Origin: Erythrobacteraceae bacterium
Lineage (GTDB): Bacteria > Pseudomonadota > Alphaproteobacteria > Sphingomonadales > Sphingomonadaceae
Reading direction: 5' to 3'
DNA: 64,000 bases
Assembly: GCA_027489065.1 (NCBI GenBank)
Contig: JAIYAM010000018.1
Coordinates: 122,355 to 186,354 of the forward strand
The notes under the pieces are model-generated. The model worked only from the letters and a program-made list of their open reading frames with translations, was not told the DNA's origin and did not search any database. Every line of letters starts with the position of its first letter. Position 1 is the first letter of the stretch. Shown piece by piece: positions 1 through 7,191 of the stretch. The translations under genes were made by a program, and so were the position numbers.

Positions 1-1
1 G

Positions 2-817
2 TCGCACTCGATCATCGGGCGCAGGCTGGCAGATATACCATTCCTGTCTCGCCTGAAGGTTCGCGTGCTTGGCCTCGCCCGGCCCCGCCATATTGCGGGC
101 CCCGATCTTGCCAATGCGCGCGTGCGGGCGGGCGACCGGCTGCTGATTGCCGGAGGCAGTGACGCAGCCCAGGCTCTTCAATCAAATGTCGGCCTCACCG
201 ATGTCAGCGAGGCCACGACCCGCGCGTTTCGCCGTGCTCAGGCGCCTATCGCCATTGGCACGCTTGCAGGAGTAGTGCTGCTCGCCGCTGCCTTCGGCTG
301 GCCGATAGAAGCCTTGGCTTTGGCGGGGGTCGGCATTGTCCTGCTGTTCCGCTGTCTTGAACCCGAAGAGGCATGGAGTGCCATCGACGGAAATACTCTG
401 GTGATGATCTTCGGCATGCTGGCGTTTGGCAAAGGCCTGGAAAATGCTGGAACGGTAGAGCTGATCGTGTCCAGCCTGCAACCCTTGCTGACCACCATGA
501 CGCCGTTTCTCCTGCTGGTCGCGATCTATGCCGTCACAAGCCTTCTGACCGAAACCGTCACAAACAATGCCGTGGCCGTCATTATGGCTCCGATCGCCAT
601 CGGACTGGCTCCGATCACCGGGGTTGACCCACGCCCACTCGTGGTTGCTGTCATGTTCGGCGCCAGCGCCAGCTTTGCAACCCCGATCGGCTACCAGACC
701 AACACCCTTGTCTATGGAGCTGCCAACTACCGCTTCATGGATTTCGTGAAGATCGGCGTGCCCATGAACATCGTGGTGGGCATCGCTGCATGCGTTGCTA
801 TCCACTGGCTTTACTGA
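2..817 (+). CDS. SLC13-family anion permease, C-terminal part (5' end outside window)
   Basis: The reading frame is open from base 2, so the gene enters from the left; the GTG at 65 is internal. The first 60 or so codons resemble the end of a TrkA-C (RCK_C) domain, with a GDRLLIAGG strand. They are followed by several hydrophobic segments, including VVLLAAAFGWPIEALALAG and a hairpin-like stretch with TETVTNNAVAVIMAPIA, then ASASFATPIGYQTNTLVYG, which is the second conserved loop of SLC13/DASS transporters. Family knowledge: inner-membrane carriers for sulfate, dicarboxylates or similar anions, with RCK_C domains in the central cytosolic loop. The substrate cannot be read from this fragment. 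There is no same-strand neighbour within 260 bases. Confidence 0.85.
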   Translation, partial: SHSIIGRRLADIPFLSRLKVRVLGLARPRHIAGPDLANARVRAGDRLLIAGGSDAAQALQSNVGLTDVSEATTRAFRRAQAPIAIGTLAGVVLLAAAFGWPIEALALAGVGIVLLFRCLEPEEAWSAIDGNTLVMIFGMLAFGKGLENAGTVELIVSSLQPLLTTMTPFLLLVAIYAVTSLLTETVTNNAVAVIMAPIAIGLAPITGVDPRPLVVAVMFGASASFATPIGYQTNTLVYGAANYRFMDFVKIGVPMNIVVGIAACVAIHWLY

Positions 818-1082
818 CGGAACCGAGTTGATGTTCACAGACGCGCAATCTCGGGATCAGGCCGCTCAAAAATCGGGTGTGAAGCGCCTCGCTAAGGATC
901 GCGAGTGATGGCGTTGAACACCTGTCGGCGGACATTACAACAACCGCCTATCTCCGCCGTTCAGCTTGCGACTTTAGAGCAGCCTTACTCCTGACTTAGC
1001 TTGGAGACAGGATTCTGAACCACGGCTAGCTTTGTAAGCATGTCAGAGGGTGCGATGTTCCTCGCATCATTAAGAGGTGACG

Positions 1083-1481
1083 ATGGGCACCGATCGAAAA
1101 AGAGTGGGCGATGAAACAGCTTCGAGTTCCGAGCTCGCTCAGGATCGAACGAACCTGGCAGAAGATCGCACGCTGCTTGCGCATGAGCGAAGCTTCGCCA
1201 GTTGGGTTCGCACCGGGATGGCTGGTGTCGGCATTGGAATAGCTTTCAACGCGTTGTTCAAGACGCTGGAGCCTGCCTGGATCCCTAAGGCTATTGCCAC
1301 GGTTTTTCTCCTGATCGCAGTCTTCATTTTCCTGTCGGCCGAACGGCGGGCACGCCGGGCAATCAACCGACTTGCGGCGCATCGGATTGCCATGCTTGCG
1401 CCGGTGCAACTACGGCTGATCGCCTGGGTGTTGGCGTCGACAACGGTGGCGCTGGGCGCTGCTATATGGAAGTTGGCTTAA
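1083..1481 (+). CDS. DUF202 (YidH-type) small membrane protein
   Basis: A 132-residue protein. The N-terminal third is polar and contains LAEDRTLLAHERSFASW, the typical DUF202 entry motif. Three hydrophobic helices follow, at roughly residues 45-62, 73-92 and 108-128. An in-frame GTG lies 6 bases upstream, but AAGAGGTG just before the ATG makes a good ribosome site, so the ATG at 1083 is chosen. DUF202 proteins are inner-membrane proteins of unknown function. The gene stands alone, with about 265 bases of non-coding DNA before it and 370 after it. Confidence 0.8.
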   Translation: MGTDRKRVGDETASSSELAQDRTNLAEDRTLLAHERSFASWVRTGMAGVGIGIAFNALFKTLEPAWIPKAIATVFLLIAVFIFLSAERRARRAINRLAAHRIAMLAPVQLRLIAWVLASTTVALGAAIWKLA

Positions 1482-1852
1482 TCTAAAAAAGCGAGCAATC
1501 CCGGGGGTTCTGTCAGAGCAGATGAACAGGCTGGTAAGGGGTGAACGGGCAGGGCGACCGCCAGACCTGCAAGACCGCCCGCTCAGCCGCCCTGGCTGAG
1601 TGGCGCAGCCTCATGGCCTGAGCTCACAGCGGGTAAGGGTGAGCTCCGCCAACCGGAGACGGGTTGCGATTGGGCTGGCAGCACCGCCACCTGACCCTCC
1701 CTAGCACCGGATCGCCAGCCTACCCCTGCTGGCGCTGCCCCCCAGACCCTCGCGTCATGCCTTAACGGGGGCGGCAAGTTGACCGCGCCCCTGCGTCTGT
1801 TAGCCTTGTGCGCAACAAACACCCACAAAAGGGTGGCAATGGGGAGAGAACC
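1482..1852. other. intergenic stretch without a recognisable gene
   Basis: 371 bases between the DUF202 gene and the acyltransferase. One perfect 7-bp stem with a 5-base loop is visible (CTCAGCC at 1582-1588 pairing with GGCTGAG at 1594-1600). It has no U-tract, so it is a weak terminator candidate for the upstream gene. A TTGACC at 1779 with TAGCCT at 1801 could be a poor -35/-10 pair for the downstream gene. No small gene or RNA family was recognised. Confidence 0.5.
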
Positions 1853-3367
1853 TTGCGCCAACTGCAGGGAATGGATGCGTCCTTCGTCGCGCTGGAAACG
1901 CGCAACTCGCCGATGCACATCGGCTCGATCCTGGTCTACAACCCGGAAACGGCGCCCGGCAGCTTCGTGCGCTTCAAGGACATTCTCCAGTTCATCGGGG
2001 AGCGCGCGCAGCTGAGCCGCACCATGCGCCAGCGGCTGGTGCGGGTGCCCCTGGACCTCGACTATCCCTACTGGGTCGAGGATCCCGACTTCGATCTGGA
2101 GTTCCATGTCCGCCATGTCGCCTTGCCCCAGCCGGGAGATTGGCGCCAATTGTGCATCCAGGCCGCCCGCATCTTCGCCCGGCCACTCGATCTCGAGCGG
2201 CCGCCTTGGGAGTTCACCGTGGTCGAGGGGCTCGACAACGTCCCCGGCGTTGCCAAGGGCAGCTTCGCGATGGTGACCAAGGTGCACCATGCCGCGATCG
2301 ACGGGATGAGCGGCATCGACCTGATGGAGGCGCTGCACACGCTGCGGCCGACCGATCCGCCGCCGTCCAAGCCGGACACCTGGAGGCCCGAGCGCATCCC
2401 CACCGCGATCGAACTGCTGGGCAAGAGCTACTTCAACGCGCTGACCAACCCCCTGAAGCAGCTGGAAGTCGCAGCCAAGGCCGCGCCCAGTCTGGCGAAG
2501 GCGATCAAGGGGCTAGTGGTCAAGGACTTCACCGTCAGCGCGGACATGATCGCGCCCAAATCGCGCTTCAACCGCACGATCTCCCCGCACCGCGTGGTCG
2601 AGGGGCGCAGCTTCAAGCTTGCAGACATCAAGGCGATCCGCAGCCTCGCCGAGGGCGCGAAGGTCAACGACGTGTTCCTCGCCATCATCGGCGGGGCGAT
2701 GCGCCGCTATCTGCTCGCCAAGGACGATCTGCCCAAGAAGACCCTGACCGCGATGGCCCCGATCTCGGTCCGGTCGAGCGGAGAGAAGGGGGACATGGGC
2801 AATCAGGTCGCCGCGATGATCGCGCCCTTGGGCACCCATATCGAGGACCCGGCGGAGCGGCTCGCCTTCGTCTTTTCGCAGACCGCCAACAGCAAGGCGA
2901 TGTCGGACGCGATCGGCGCGCGCAACATGACCGAAATGAGCAAGGTCTCGCCGGCGCTTTTCATGGCGCTGGGCGCGCAACTCTACACCCGGCTGGGCCT
3001 TGCCAACCGCGGCGTCGCCCCGCCGTTCACCACGGTGGTGACCAACGTGCCGGGCCCGCCCGTTCCGATCCATTTCGCCGGGGCGCGGCTGGAGAGCATG
3101 ATGGGGCTGCTGTGCCTCACCGACGGCCTCGGCCTCGGCCATGTCGTGCAGAGCTATTGCGACGAGGCCACCATAGCCTTCACGGCGGACCGCGAACTGC
3201 TCCCCGATCCCGATTTTTACGTGAAATGCATCGAGGATAGTTTCACAGAATTGCTGGCTGCTACACGGCAGGCTCCCGCCGCCGCTCCGAAGACCGAGCC
3301 TGCGGCGAAGCGCAAGCGCACTGCGGTCCCGCCAAAGCGCTCCGCGGGTAGGGCAAAGACTGCATGA
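1853..3367 (+). CDS. wax ester synthase/diacylglycerol acyltransferase (WS/DGAT family)
   Basis: A 504-residue protein that would transfer an acyl group from acyl-CoA to a long-chain alcohol or diacylglycerol, making storage lipids at the inner membrane. The catalytic HHxxxDG motif is present as HHAAIDG, about residues 145-151. The N-terminus MRQLQGMDASFVALET is typical of the family, which supports the TTG start at 1853 preceded by GGGGAGAG; an upstream in-frame GTG at 1808 would add an unrelated leader. The C-terminal WS/DGAT half carries PGPPVPIHFAGARL. The last 35 residues are Ala/Lys/Arg-rich and probably disordered. It overlaps the next hydrolase gene by 4 bases, suggesting an acyl-lipid synthesis and hydrolysis pair. 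Whether the product is wax or triacylglycerol cannot be told. Confidence 0.88.
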   Translation: MRQLQGMDASFVALETRNSPMHIGSILVYNPETAPGSFVRFKDILQFIGERAQLSRTMRQRLVRVPLDLDYPYWVEDPDFDLEFHVRHVALPQPGDWRQLCIQAARIFARPLDLERPPWEFTVVEGLDNVPGVAKGSFAMVTKVHHAAIDGMSGIDLMEALHTLRPTDPPPSKPDTWRPERIPTAIELLGKSYFNALTNPLKQLEVAAKAAPSLAKAIKGLVVKDFTVSADMIAPKSRFNRTISPHRVVEGRSFKLADIKAIRSLAEGAKVNDVFLAIIGGAMRRYLLAKDDLPKKTLTAMAPISVRSSGEKGDMGNQVAAMIAPLGTHIEDPAERLAFVFSQTANSKAMSDAIGARNMTEMSKVSPALFMALGAQLYTRLGLANRGVAPPFTTVVTNVPGPPVPIHFAGARLESMMGLLCLTDGLGLGHVVQSYCDEATIAFTADRELLPDPDFYVKCIEDSFTELLAATRQAPAAAPKTEPAAKRKRTAVPPKRSAGRAKTA

Positions 3368-4197
3368 CCGGCCGCAAGACCGAAACATCGAAGGACACGA
3401 ACATGGCCGCAGCAGCATCGGCACGCACACAGGCAGAAACCGCCCGCCCGCCCAACCGCATCTGGACCCTCGCCGAAGGGCGCGCCGTCTTTGAACTGGG
3501 CGCGTTCTTCATGGCCCGCCCGCTCCTGTCGCACCTGCCCAAGGGCGACGGGCACACGGTGCAGGTGCTGCCGGGCTTTATGGCGACCGACACCTCGACC
3601 GTGCCCTTGCGGCGGCTGCTCACAAAGCTGGGCTATGACGCGCACGGCTGGAACAACGGTCGCAATGTGCGGGTCGACAATGCGCTGATCGCGCGGCTCG
3701 AAAGCCAGCTCAAGCGGCTGAACGACGAAAGCGGGCGCAAGGTCTCGCTGGTCGGGTGGAGTCTGGGCGGCGTGCTGGCGCGCGAGCTCGCCAAGCTGCA
3801 CCCGGACCGGGTGCGGCTCGTGATCAGCCTCGGCAGTCCGATATCCGATGACCGCAACCACACCAGCGCCGCGCGCCTGTTCGAGATGCTCAACGGCAAG
3901 GAGCCCGAGGCGATGCGCGGCGGCCGGTTCCGCAGGCTCGGCGAGGCGCCGCCGGTGCCGACCACCTCGATCCTGACCAAGACGGACGGCATCGTGCACT
4001 GGCGCGGATCCGTGCAGAAGCCCACGGCCACCCCGGCCGAGAACATCGAAGTCTATGCCAGCCACCTCGGCCTGGGTGTAAACCCCAGCGTCATGGTCGC
4101 GATAGCCGACCGTCTGGCCCAGCCAGACGGCGTTTGGGCCCCCTTTGCCCCGCCCTTGGCCCTGCGCATGCTGTTCCCAAGGACCAGTCTGACCTAG
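3364..4197 (+). CDS. alpha/beta-hydrolase, lipase-like
   Basis: A 277-residue alpha/beta-hydrolase with the nucleophile elbow GWSLGG (Ser about residue 133), a preceding VQVLPGFMATD strand-loop, and a likely catalytic His in YASHLGLG near residue 243. The substrate is not identifiable, but translational coupling (ATGA, 4-base overlap) to the WS/DGAT acyltransferase suggests neutral lipid or acyl ester hydrolysis. The ATG at 3364 is used because of the overlap; a second ATG 13 codons on is possible and would remove a Lys/Thr-rich leader. No signal peptide is seen, so it is probably cytoplasmic or associated with lipid inclusions. Confidence 0.75.
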   Translation: MTGRKTETSKDTNMAAAASARTQAETARPPNRIWTLAEGRAVFELGAFFMARPLLSHLPKGDGHTVQVLPGFMATDTSTVPLRRLLTKLGYDAHGWNNGRNVRVDNALIARLESQLKRLNDESGRKVSLVGWSLGGVLARELAKLHPDRVRLVISLGSPISDDRNHTSAARLFEMLNGKEPEAMRGGRFRRLGEAPPVPTTSILTKTDGIVHWRGSVQKPTATPAENIEVYASHLGLGVNPSVMVAIADRLAQPDGVWAPFAPPLALRMLFPRTSLT

Positions 4198-4232
4198 GTT
4201 TTCGCGGTTTCGAGGCTGGTCGCGCGGGCCAA

Positions 4233-4261
4233 TTGACACGGCAAGTGCCGTTACCTAGCGT
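4233..4261 (+). promoter_or_regulatory. promoter of the TetR operon with an internal operator
   Basis: A -35 TTGACA (4233-4238) and TAGCGT (4256-4261) are separated by 17 bases. Between them lies the perfect 14-base palindrome ACGGCAAGTGCCGT (4238-4251). An operator in the spacer just ahead of a TetR gene is the classic autoregulation layout. The predicted start of transcription (about 4268) falls only a few bases before the ATG at 4271, and no ribosome site is visible, so the message may be leaderless. Confidence 0.55.
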
Positions 4262-4270
4262 GCAATCATC

Positions 4271-4891
4271 ATGGGCACACCGGGCATCTCGCGCACTTCG
4301 GGCGGCACTCCCGCTCCCGGCGACGGGAGACGGGCGCGCAGCCGGTCCAGCCGCGCCAGGATCGTCGCCGCGATGCTCGATCTGGTCGCCGCCGGGGAGG
4401 TGGCGCCCGCCGCAGCGCAGGTCGCCGAGGTGGCGGGCGTGGGCCTGCGCTCGGTGTTCCGGCACTTCAAGGACATGGACGCGCTCTATCGCGAGATGAC
4501 CGAGGCGATCGAGGTGCAGGTGCTCCCGATCCTGATGCGCCCGCCGGAGGGGGCTACATGGCAGCAACGCCTCTTCGATCTCGCCGCACGCCGCGCCCGG
4601 ATCTTCGAGGCGATCATGCCCTATCGCATCTCGGCCAATGTCCGGCGCTTCGAATCCGCCTACCTGATGGACGACTACCGGCGCATGCTGCGGCTCGAGG
4701 GGGAGGCGCTTACGGCCCACCTGCCCGAAGAGGTGCGGGCGGACAGCGCGGGCGCGCGGGGGCTCAACGTCATCCTAAGCTTCACCACCTGGCGGCTGCT
4801 GCGCCACGACCAGAACCTGCCCGCCGAGGAAGCCGGGGCGGTCGTGCGGCGGATGCTCGAGGATGCGCTGGCGCGGTGGCCCGAGGCGTGA
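4271..4891 (+). CDS. TetR-family transcriptional regulator
   Basis: A 206-residue protein. After a disordered 30-residue N-terminal tail, residues about 30-80 form a TetR helix-turn-helix (SRARIVAAMLDLVAAGEV, then VAEVAGVGLRSVFRHFKDMDALY). The remaining helical part is the ligand-binding domain, which has no recognisable specificity. It is the first gene of an operon with the formylglycine-generating enzyme, dehalogenase, DUF1330 protein and sulfatase. Its stop codon overlaps the next start (TGATG). It probably represses this operon through the palindrome in its own promoter, and its ligand may be a substrate of the operon enzymes (inference). Confidence 0.85.
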   Translation: MGTPGISRTSGGTPAPGDGRRARSRSSRARIVAAMLDLVAAGEVAPAAAQVAEVAGVGLRSVFRHFKDMDALYREMTEAIEVQVLPILMRPPEGATWQQRLFDLAARRARIFEAIMPYRISANVRRFESAYLMDDYRRMLRLEGEALTAHLPEEVRADSAGARGLNVILSFTTWRLLRHDQNLPAEEAGAVVRRMLEDALARWPEA

Positions 4892-5817
4892 TGGTGGCGC
4901 CGCGCTGGCTCGCTCTTCTGCTCGCCTCGGCAGTGCTGGCGGCCTGCGGCGAGGCGCCCCCGACGCAGCCGACGGCGAACAGCTGCAAGGGGCTTGCCAG
5001 CGATGCGATGGTGTGGGTGCCCGGCGGGACGTTCATCATGGGCGAGGACCCGGGCTACCCTGAAGAAGGCCCCCCGCGCGCGGTCAGGGTCGAAGGCTTC
5101 TGGATGGATGCCCACGAGGTGACCAACGCCCAGTTTGCCGCCTTTGTCGCCGCGACGGGCTACGTCACCATGGCCGAGCGCACGCCGCCCGCGCTCCCCG
5201 GCGCGCCGCCCGCCATGCTCCAGCCCGGATCGGCGGTGTTCCGCGTGCCGACGCAGGACGATCCGGCGTGGTGGCGCTGGGCGGCGGGCGCGCAGTGGCG
5301 TGACCCGTCCGGCGGGAAGGCGGGCAGTGCCGGGCAGGAGCGCCATCCCGTGGTGCAGGTCGCCTACGAGGACGCGCTCGCCTACGCCGCATGGGCGGGC
5401 AAGCAGCTCCCCGACGAGGCCCAGTGGGAATATGCCGCGCGGGCCGGTTCGCGCGGACTGCCCGAGCCGGTCGACGCCGCGGGCAAGCCGCAGGCCAACT
5501 ATTACCAGGGGGTCTTCCCGGAGCGCGACCTCGGCACCGACGGCTTCACCGGCCGGGCGCCCGTCGGCTGCTTTGCGGCGAACGGTTACGGGCTTCACGA
5601 CATGATCGGCAATGTCTGGGAATGGACCCGCACACCGGGAGAACGCGCCGACGCGCGCGAGGCCGTGGGGGTGATCAAGGGCGGCTCCTTCCTGTGCGCC
5701 GCCAACTACTGCGCCCGCTATCGCCCCGCCGCCCGGCAGTTCCAGGAGCGCGGGCTCGGCACCGATCATATCGGTTTCAGGCTGATCGACACCCGGCGCC
5801 CCCCGCCTCAGGATTGA
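4891..5817 (+). CDS. formylglycine-generating enzyme (sulfatase-activating), lipoprotein-type
   Basis: A 308-residue protein. It begins with a lipoprotein signal ending LAAC (Cys about 19). An FGE-sulfatase domain follows, starting at MVWVPGGTFIMGEDPGYPEEGP, with the family landmarks VTNAQFAAFVAATGY, LPDEAQWEYAARAG and GNVWEW. The two active-site cysteines of true formylglycine generators are present in GGSFLCAANYCARYRPAAR (Cys about 269 and 274). This separates it from non-catalytic family members. Known role: oxidation of the Cys in CxPxR sulfatase motifs to C-alpha-formylglycine using O2 and copper. A client, the sulfatase at 7188-8855, lies in the same operon. Export as a lipoprotein would mean the sulfatase is matured outside the cytoplasm, which is plausible but unproven. 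Confidence 0.9.
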   Translation: MVAPRWLALLLASAVLAACGEAPPTQPTANSCKGLASDAMVWVPGGTFIMGEDPGYPEEGPPRAVRVEGFWMDAHEVTNAQFAAFVAATGYVTMAERTPPALPGAPPAMLQPGSAVFRVPTQDDPAWWRWAAGAQWRDPSGGKAGSAGQERHPVVQVAYEDALAYAAWAGKQLPDEAQWEYAARAGSRGLPEPVDAAGKPQANYYQGVFPERDLGTDGFTGRAPVGCFAANGYGLHDMIGNVWEWTRTPGERADAREAVGVIKGGSFLCAANYCARYRPAARQFQERGLGTDHIGFRLIDTRRPPPQD

Positions 5818-5833
5818 CGACCGCGGAGGATAA

Positions 5834-5850
5834 TGACATTCCTTGTGTCA
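5834..5850. promoter_or_regulatory. inverted repeat before the dehalogenase gene
   Basis: TGACA (5834-5838) and TGTCA (5846-5850) form arms separated by 7 bases in the 55-base gap between the FGE and dehalogenase genes. This is the size of a dimeric repressor site. It differs from the palindrome in the TetR promoter upstream, so it may be a separate internal control point or chance. Confidence 0.3.
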
Positions 5851-5872
5851 ATAGAGGGGGAAGATCGCCGCC

Positions 5873-6781
5873 GTGAAAGTCCTACGCACCCCGGATGAGA
5901 CATTCGCCGCCCTTTCGGATTTCCCCTACACGCCGCATTATGCCGAGGTGCGCGACCCCGCGACCGGCACCCCCCTGCGGGTCCACTACATCGACGAAGG
6001 CTCCCGCGATGCGCCGGTGGTGCTGATGATGCATGGCGAGCCGACATGGTCCTACCTCTATCGCCACATGATCGGCCCTGTCGTGGAGGCGGGCTACCGC
6101 GTCGTCGCGCCCGATCTCGTCGGCTTCGGCAAATCCGACAAGCCTGCGGCGAAATCGGACTACAGCTACGCGCGCCATGTGGGGTGGATGCGCCAGTGGC
6201 TCGAGGGGCTCGACCTCAAGGACATCACGCTCGCCTGTCAGGACTGGGGCTCGCTGATCGGGCTGCGGCTGGTCGCCGCCGCGCCCGATCGGTTCCGTGC
6301 CGTGGCGCTATCCAACGGCGGCCTGCCCGAGGGCGGCCCCGCGCCGCGCGCCTTTGCGATCTGGCGCGCCTTCTCCAAGTGGAGCCCGCTGTTCCCGATC
6401 GGCCGGATCATCGCCAAAGGCACCAAGCGCGGGCTCTCTGCGCAAGAGATCGCCGCCTACGACGCACCGTTCCCCGATGCGCGCTACAAGGCCGGTGCGC
6501 GGATTTTTCCGAGCTTCGTGCCCTTCGCTGACAACCCGGCCGTCCCCGACCAGAAGGAGGCGTGGACAGTGCTCGACCAGTGGCACAAGCCCTTCCTGTG
6601 CGCCTTTTCCGATGGCGACCCGATCACGCGCACGGGCGAGACCCGCTTCATCGGCCGCGTCCCGGGCACCGAGGGGCAAGCCCACCGCACGCTGAGGGGC
6701 GGACATTTCATCCAGGAGGATGATCCGCAGGGCTTCGTCGCCGCCATCCTCGAAGTCGCTGCCAAGGGAGCGCCGCAATGA
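5873..6781 (+). CDS. haloalkane dehalogenase (subfamily I type)
   Basis: A 302-residue alpha/beta-hydrolase that would hydrolyse carbon-halogen bonds to an alcohol and halide in the cytoplasm. The sequence has the oxyanion/halide motif HGEPTWSYLYR, the nucleophile in CQDWGS (Asp about 124, followed by the halide-binding Trp), an acid in DGDPIT, and the catalytic His in GGHFIQED. Asp at about 124 and the EPTW motif match the DhlA-type subfamily. The start is a GTG at 5873 with a GGGGGA about a dozen bases upstream. It sits between the FGE and sulfatase genes and overlaps the next gene by ATGA. Some family members act on non-halogenated compounds, so the natural substrate stays open. Confidence 0.85.
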   Translation: MKVLRTPDETFAALSDFPYTPHYAEVRDPATGTPLRVHYIDEGSRDAPVVLMMHGEPTWSYLYRHMIGPVVEAGYRVVAPDLVGFGKSDKPAAKSDYSYARHVGWMRQWLEGLDLKDITLACQDWGSLIGLRLVAAAPDRFRAVALSNGGLPEGGPAPRAFAIWRAFSKWSPLFPIGRIIAKGTKRGLSAQEIAAYDAPFPDARYKAGARIFPSFVPFADNPAVPDQKEAWTVLDQWHKPFLCAFSDGDPITRTGETRFIGRVPGTEGQAHRTLRGGHFIQEDDPQGFVAAILEVAAKGAPQ

Positions 6782-7191
6782 TCGTCACCAACATGCTCCA
6801 TCCCGCGCCGCAGCAGGCCATGACCTTTTTCGCCGCCGATGACGGAGCGCCGATGTGCATGGTCAATCTCCTGAAGTTCAGGGACAAGGCTGCCTATGCC
6901 GACGGCTCGGAGCCGGAACTGCCCGGCCGCGAAGCCTATGCCCGCTATGCCGCAGGCGTGGGTGCCTGCATCGCTGCGGTGGGCGGCAACTTGCGCTTTG
7001 GCGGGGCAGTTACCGGCCTCTTGATCGGCGAGGTCGAGGAGCTGTGGGACATGGTGGCGATCGCCGAATACCCCTCGCGCAAGGCGATGCTGGCGATGGT
7101 CCAATCGCCCGAATACCAAGCCATCACGAAGCACCGTGATGCAGGGCTGGCGGGGCAACTCAACATCTGCACCCACGAGAGACAGACGTGA
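6778..7191 (+). CDS. DUF1330 domain protein
   Basis: A 137-residue protein of the DUF1330 (ferredoxin-like, dimeric alpha-beta barrel) group, with PMCMVNLLKFRDKAAY at the start of the fold, REAYARYAAGV, and AIAEYPSRKAMLAMVQSPEYQAI near the end. The biochemical role of the family is not established; many members lie beside hydrolases and dehalogenases. The start overlaps the dehalogenase stop by 4 bases and the stop overlaps the sulfatase GTG, so it is translated with both. Confidence 0.82.
   Translation: MIVTNMLHPAPQQAMTFFAADDGAPMCMVNLLKFRDKAAYADGSEPELPGREAYARYAAGVGACIAAVGGNLRFGGAVTGLLIGEVEELWDMVAIAEYPSRKAMLAMVQSPEYQAITKHRDAGLAGQLNICTHERQT

Noticed and set aside
1482..1852. Riboswitch or structured RNA before the WS/DGAT gene
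   Set aside because: Only one short stem is visible, and no conserved riboswitch core could be recognised.
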